DNA of 51,547 nucleotides. Source: Candidatus Iainarchaeum sp. GTDB lineage: Archaea > Iainarchaeota > Iainarchaeia > JAADDC01. The first letter of the stretch is position 1; every line of letters begins with the position of its first letter. Both the position numbers and the translations under genes were made by a program. Shown here in pieces: positions 47,531 through 51,547 of this stretch. Below the pieces are notes generated by a model, which ran no database searches, was not told the origin of the DNA, and saw only the letters and a program-made list of their open reading frames with translations. The DNA lies in NCBI GenBank assembly GCA_030445695.1, contig JASUTF010000002.1:1-51547 (forward strand), written 5' to 3'.

Positions 47531-49850
47531 GGAGAAGCGCTGGAAGATCGATTTTGAGGAAGAGATGATTAAGAAGTGGGAAAGCGAGGATTGGTGGAAG
47601 TTCGATCCGAATTCTGACAGGCCCGTGTTCGTTATTGACACACCGCCGCCTTATCCTGCTCCTGTCTGGCATATCGGAGCTGCGGTTTCGTATTCCATGC
47701 AGGATATAATCGCCAGGATCCACAGAATGCTCAGTTACAACGTGTTATACCCCATAGGTATGGACAGGAACGGAATTCCCATCGAGATGTACGTGGAGAA
47801 GTACGAGAACATAAACATGTGGGAGCACGACAGAACGGAGTTCGAGCGCCTCTGCAAGAACTATTTAGACCAGTGGACTGAGAAAATGAGGCAAATTATG
47901 AAGCGTTTGGAACTTTCCGGCGACTACGAGGAGAACTACTACCAGACGGACTGGCCGGAGTATAGGGGGCTCACGCAACTTACGTTCAAGATTCTCTGGG
48001 ACAATGGGCTAATCTACGAGGCGGAGCGCCCGAATAACTGGTGCCCGCACTGCAAGACAACCATAGCAGACGCGGAGATCGAGTATAAAGAGAAGGATGG
48101 CACGCTCTACTACCTCAAGTACAAGGTCAAGGAGACGGGAGAAGATCTAATCGTTGCAACTACACGTCCCGAGCTCCTCTTCGGCTGCAAAGCCATCATC
48201 GTCCACCCTGACGACGACAGGTACAAGCACCTGCACGGAAAGACGGCCATCGCCCCGCTCATCGGAAGAGAGGCGCCCATAATCCCGCACAAGGAGGCAG
48301 ACCCAGAGTTCGGTACTGGTGCTGTCCATATCTGTTCCTTCGGTGACGTGACGGACGTCCGGCTCTTCAGAGAACTGAAGTTGGAACCGGTCAGAGTGGT
48401 GGACACCGAAGGAAAGCTCACTGAAGCAGCGGGCAAGTACGCGGGCATGACCGTGAAGGAAGCGAGAAAGGCCATCGTCGAAGATCTGGAGAAGGAAGGT
48501 CTGCTCGTGGACAAGAAGCCCATAAAACACAAGGTGCCCGTGCACGAGCGCTGCAAGCACGAGATTGAGATCATCCCCATGAAGGAGTATTATCTAAAAC
48601 AAACGGAGTTCCTGGACACGCTCCGCAAGTACGCGGAAGAAATGGAGTGGTATCCGGAAAAGTATAAACAGCACCTGCTCAACTGGATCAACTCCGTAAC
48701 CGTAGATTGGCCCATCTCCCGCAGGCGTTACTACGGAACGGAACTGCCCATCTGGTATAACAAGAAGACAGGCGAGAGATTCGTCTACGCGGACGGGAAG
48801 TACAGAAAACCCTGGAAGGAACTGCCGCCAGAACTGCCGGAGGGATGGAACCCGGAGGACGTGGAGGGAGAATGGAGAACGCTTGACACGTGGATGGACT
48901 CGTCCATCTCTGTGCTCTTTATCACAAAGTGGATGCGCGACGAGGAGTTCTTCAAGAAGACCTTTGAGAACGGCACGAAACTCCGTCCGCAGGGCTACGA
49001 GATTATCAGAACGTGGCTGTACTACTCGTTACTCCGCGTGCACCAGCTAACGGGCAAGAGGGCTTTCGAAAAAGTATTCATCAACGGCATGGGCCTTGAC
49101 GAGCAGGGCAGGAAGATGAGCAAGTCCCTGGGCAACGTGATTGACCCCTTCGACATCATAAACAAGTACGGAACGGACGCACTGAGGATGTACATTGCCC
49201 TTGAGACGAGCATTGGAGAGAACTACCGCATATCCGAGCAGAAGATCCAGGGCGCAGGAAAGTTCCTGACAAAGCTCTGGAACATAGCAAGATTCATCTC
49301 CATGTTTGAACCAGTTGACGAGAGGCCGGAACTCACACCAACGGACGAGTGGATACTTTCCGAACTGAACAAGGTGCGCGACAAAGTCATCAATTACTAC
49401 AAGGAGTTTGACTTCCACAACGCAGCCCTTGAGCTCAGGAAGTTCACGTGGAACGTCTTCGCGGACCACTACATCGAATTAGTCAAGAGGAGAGCACGTG
49501 GCGAAGAGGGCTTCAGCGAGGAGGAGAGCAAGGCAGCGAGGTGGACGCTCTACGAGGTATTAAGACAACTGCTGCTACTCTTCGCACCAATTATACCGGC
49601 AATCACGGACAAGATCTGGAGGGAGCTCTACAGCGAGGAGAGCATACACGCACAGCAGTTCCCCGAGCGTATCGAGGGCATCAAAGACTATTCCGAGCTG
49701 ACGGAGAAGATAGTCGAGTTTAACAGCACGGTCTGGAACACCAAGAAGAAGAAGGGCATCAAGTTCTACGAGCCCATCTCCGGCATTGAAATTCCAGAAG
49801 AGTTGGAGCCGTTCAGGAAGGACCTGGTAGCGACGCACCAGCTCCAGTAG
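47502..49850 (+). CDS. valS: Valyl-tRNA synthetase
   Basis: This 782-aa class I enzyme charges tRNA-Val. It has FVIDTPPPYPAP followed by WHIGAAVSYS (the HIGH motif is HIGA), a zinc finger WCPHCKTT, an editing domain (VATTRPELLFGCKAIIVHP, GTGAVHICSFGDVTD), WPISRRRYYGTELPIWY, LDTWMDSSIS and GRKMSKSLGNVIDP. The anticodon domain is present, but the C-terminal coiled coil is lacking, so it is shorter than most. The loss of the second His of HIGH is unusual; it may be a lineage trait of some archaeal ValRS. The ATG at 47502 follows AAGGTGAAAGGTG; a GTG one codon earlier is possible. Confidence 0.93.
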   Translation: MDGSAEPRIKEKRWKIDFEEEMIKKWESEDWWKFDPNSDRPVFVIDTPPPYPAPVWHIGAAVSYSMQDIIARIHRMLSYNVLYPIGMDRNGIPIEMYVEKYENINMWEHDRTEFERLCKNYLDQWTEKMRQIMKRLELSGDYEENYYQTDWPEYRGLTQLTFKILWDNGLIYEAERPNNWCPHCKTTIADAEIEYKEKDGTLYYLKYKVKETGEDLIVATTRPELLFGCKAIIVHPDDDRYKHLHGKTAIAPLIGREAPIIPHKEADPEFGTGAVHICSFGDVTDVRLFRELKLEPVRVVDTEGKLTEAAGKYAGMTVKEARKAIVEDLEKEGLLVDKKPIKHKVPVHERCKHEIEIIPMKEYYLKQTEFLDTLRKYAEEMEWYPEKYKQHLLNWINSVTVDWPISRRRYYGTELPIWYNKKTGERFVYADGKYRKPWKELPPELPEGWNPEDVEGEWRTLDTWMDSSISVLFITKWMRDEEFFKKTFENGTKLRPQGYEIIRTWLYYSLLRVHQLTGKRAFEKVFINGMGLDEQGRKMSKSLGNVIDPFDIINKYGTDALRMYIALETSIGENYRISEQKIQGAGKFLTKLWNIARFISMFEPVDERPELTPTDEWILSELNKVRDKVINYYKEFDFHNAALELRKFTWNVFADHYIELVKRRARGEEGFSEEESKAARWTLYEVLRQLLLLFAPIIPAITDKIWRELYSEESIHAQQFPERIEGIKDYSELTEKIVEFNSTVWNTKKKKGIKFYEPISGIEIPEELEPFRKDLVATHQLQ

Positions 49851-49964
49851 CCAATCTCTTTTTCTGTCCGTTCACGTACTCCATGGACCGTAGAAGCTTG
49901 AAAGGATGCTTGGACCGTTCAGAGCAGCATCAGCAAATAAATAGACGTCCTTTCCGTTCCATAC

Positions 49965-50771
49965 ATGGCTGTGAGAATTGTCTGGAAGGGTTACCATCCG
50001 CTTATACAGAGGTTCGTGATGATCTGGAACGCCTACGGACCTCTCACGGCGTTCGACCGCCTGGAGTACGAGCAGATGCGAAAGATCATGAACATCGCGT
50101 TCCCCCGCTTCTCCTGGGCTTGGTGGAGTAAGGGGGAAGAGTGGATCTATCAAGCGGTGCAGAAGAGGATCCGGGGACAGCCCCTGAACACGGAGGAGCA
50201 GGAGATCATCGAGGAAATCGAGGGCATACACGTGCCGGATTACGTGGAAATGATCGCCAGATCCGCAGAGGAAGACATCCGAAGGGGTTGGATCAGGATC
50301 ACCCGTGCCTTCGATGAAGTAACATCCAAGGTCTACGGGCCCCACGCGTCGTTCGGGGAGTTGAGCGTGTACACCGCAGTGAAACTGGGCCGCGGGGCAG
50401 AGGGGACAACAACACCTGCCGGGGAGATCGTGATAATGGTAGGTATGGACAAGAATTCGGGCAGGGCAGCTGGAACGAGAGTGCTGCCCCACGAGATAAT
50501 CCACGTGCTCAACAAAAAGAGCGGGCTGTCGAACATACTCGCGAAGATAAAGGCAAAAACAGGGCAGAACGCGGAGGAGGCATTCACAAACACGATAACG
50601 AACCTTGTTCTGTGGCGGGCAGGCGTTCAGGAGAGCATGTTCGAGGGGTACTATCAGCCTTCGTGGGAGGATCTGTGCAAACTGGAGGATAGAATGCGAG
50701 AGATAGTAAAGGAGTGGTGGCTCAACGGCGGAGACCTGGCAAAAATGCTGGAAGGGAGGCTGGCGCGTTGA
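49965..50771 (+). CDS. Putative HExxH metallopeptidase-like protein
   Basis: The 268-aa soluble protein carries HEIIH at 176-180 (RVLPHEIIHVLN), a zinc-metallopeptidase-type motif, after a beta-strand GEIVIMVGMD, with acidic NAEEAF about 20 residues later as a possible third ligand. The N-terminal 120 residues are Trp-rich and helical (SWAWWSKGEEWIYQAVQ). I cannot name the family, and catalysis is unproven. The ATG is 26 bp below AAATAAATA (about 49934-49942). The following gene overlaps it by 4 bp. Confidence 0.65.
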   Translation: MAVRIVWKGYHPLIQRFVMIWNAYGPLTAFDRLEYEQMRKIMNIAFPRFSWAWWSKGEEWIYQAVQKRIRGQPLNTEEQEIIEEIEGIHVPDYVEMIARSAEEDIRRGWIRITRAFDEVTSKVYGPHASFGELSVYTAVKLGRGAEGTTTPAGEIVIMVGMDKNSGRAAGTRVLPHEIIHVLNKKSGLSNILAKIKAKTGQNAEEAFTNTITNLVLWRAGVQESMFEGYYQPSWEDLCKLEDRMREIVKEWWLNGGDLAKMLEGRLAR

Positions 50772-51274
50772 ACTGGCCGGTCATACCCTATACCCCGAAA
50801 AACCCGGGCCCCTCCGACCAGACACTGGAGGAGATGCTCATAGACCTAGAACGACTCGATTCAGATGGATTCCTGAGGATAATAACGCACGGGGGTGAAA
50901 GGGGATACCACATAAAGCTCGTTATGGATAAGGGTAAACTCGTATCGCTGTATGCGTGGAACGACAAGTTCTTACGAGGAGAGAGAACGCTGCTCCGGTC
51001 CTATGGCGTCTGGCCGATCGAGGCCATGGAAATCGACCCAGAGGAGGGGGACAGGATCATCGCAGAGGGCAACTATCGCCTGAAGAATGGTATTCTGGAA
51101 ATGAAGATCGAGAAGGCGTTCGAGCAGCCCGCGAAGGCAGGACTTATCAGATACCGGCTCAAGCTGGCCAGAATACGCGAGTATCAGTCGCCGAAACACG
51201 GGTGGTCTGTCAGGCCGGAGTACTACGCCACCCCACTACCATCTTCGTTAAAAACACGAGAAACAAGAATATAG
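50768..51274 (+). CDS. Hypothetical protein coupled to the HExxH gene
   Basis: The 168-aa protein starts with TTG overlapping the preceding TGA. Residues 15-80 (EEMLIDLERLDSDGFLRIIT, then HIKLVMDKGKLVSLYAWN) look like the strand-helix pattern of DUF4388/PATAN-like or DUF2226 proteins, a weak match. The C-terminal part is basic. No catalytic motif is seen. Close coupling suggests joint function with the HExxH protein. Confidence 0.6.
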   Translation: MNWPVIPYTPKNPGPSDQTLEEMLIDLERLDSDGFLRIITHGGERGYHIKLVMDKGKLVSLYAWNDKFLRGERTLLRSYGVWPIEAMEIDPEEGDRIIAEGNYRLKNGILEMKIEKAFEQPAKAGLIRYRLKLARIREYQSPKHGWSVRPEYYATPLPSSLKTRETRI

Positions 51275-51275
51275 T

Positions 51276-51547
51276 GTGGAACCAGAAGTTGTGGCGATTC
51301 TCGGCGTTCTGACGATACTCATAGTGGTGGGGGTCTTCCTCTACCTGCCAGAAGTCGGCGAAGAGATTGTAACGGCAGCGAGGGACTTCTATGAGAGCTA
51401 CATTGACTGGATGGTCGTGGTTGCTGCAGGCATCATTGCATTAATAACCACCGCAACGGTTCTCGGCTTCTACGTGACTGAGGGGAACCCCAGAGATGCA
51501 TATCTGGCTGCAGCGGTGTTCGTATACCTTATCAAGCTCGCGCTCAC
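51276..51547 (+). CDS. Membrane protein, N-terminal part (cut by window end)
   Basis: Ninety codons are visible. A hydrophobic helix (about 5-24: VVAILGVLTILIVVGVFLYL) is followed by a charged loop (PEVGEEIVTAARDFYESY) and a second and third hydrophobic stretch up to the edge. The GTG at 51276 is 25 bp below TTAAAAAC (51247-51254), which overlaps the end of the previous gene. No family is recognised. Confidence 0.6.
   Translation, partial: MEPEVVAILGVLTILIVVGVFLYLPEVGEEIVTAARDFYESYIDWMVVVAAGIIALITTATVLGFYVTEGNPRDAYLAAAVFVYLIKLAL

Overview
The window is archaeal. Most start codons sit 24-30 bp downstream of AT-rich TATA-like boxes with no leader, and many are GTG. There are two tRNA genes without encoded CCA, and two intergenic stretches have the complete box architecture of archaeal C/D box guide RNAs. 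The protein set is archaeal too: archaeal-type methionine adenosyltransferase, AspRS beside GatCA, type II methionine aminopeptidase, ThiI, DHH phosphoesterases, protein disulfide oxidoreductase (PDO), UbiA proteins, LemA and DUF2207. PDO, GC-paired tRNA stems and GDH suggest a thermophile, probably euryarchaeal and perhaps near Thermoplasmatota. That placement is inference.

Layout. 1-5.0 kb (minus): gatCA, then a four-gene overlapping operon plsY-plsY-fakA-degV, which is a bacterial-type fatty-acid kinase and acyl-phosphate acyltransferase pathway, then aspS. 5.1-7.9 kb (plus): two DHH phosphoesterases and a YbaK-type deacylase. 7.9-16 kb: BI-1 membrane protein, methionine adenosyltransferase, small unknown genes (one probably frameshifted), tRNA-Thr with a duplicated 5' end, a second DegV with map, XapX and AlaX. 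16-22 kb: an amino-acid permease remnant, tRNA-Gly, a CDP-alcohol phosphatidyltransferase, HdeD, MATE, hisS, a third DHH protein and a HAD hydrolase.

22-32 kb is a thiol/redox block: a CcdA-like transporter with a membrane thioredoxin, thiI with a membrane winged-helix protein, a CoA-binding/ferredoxin-thioredoxin reductase fusion, gdh, an ArsR-type regulator, PDO and thioredoxin reductase. The ArsR and gdh promoters carry the same 18-bp palindrome, suggesting one regulon. 32-37.4 kb: GNAT, HhH-GPD glycosylase, two tandem UbiA-like proteins, SdpI, a C/D sRNA and a membrane-protein/HTH pair. 37.5-41.1 kb: one very large secreted protein gene bracketed by 17-bp near-identical direct repeats. 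41.4-47.4 kb: two paralogous membrane/beta-domain proteins around a Cas4-like nuclease without a visible CRISPR array, then LemA, a polytopic membrane protein and DUF2207. 47.5 kb to the end: valS, a HExxH protein and two unknown genes, the last cut by the window edge.

The most notable system is the Fak-PlsY operon. Together with a second, better-conserved FakB-like DegV at 13.3 kb, it predicts that this archaeon activates fatty acids to acyl-phosphate and transfers them to glycerol phosphate, which is not expected in a canonical isoprenoid-ether archaeon.
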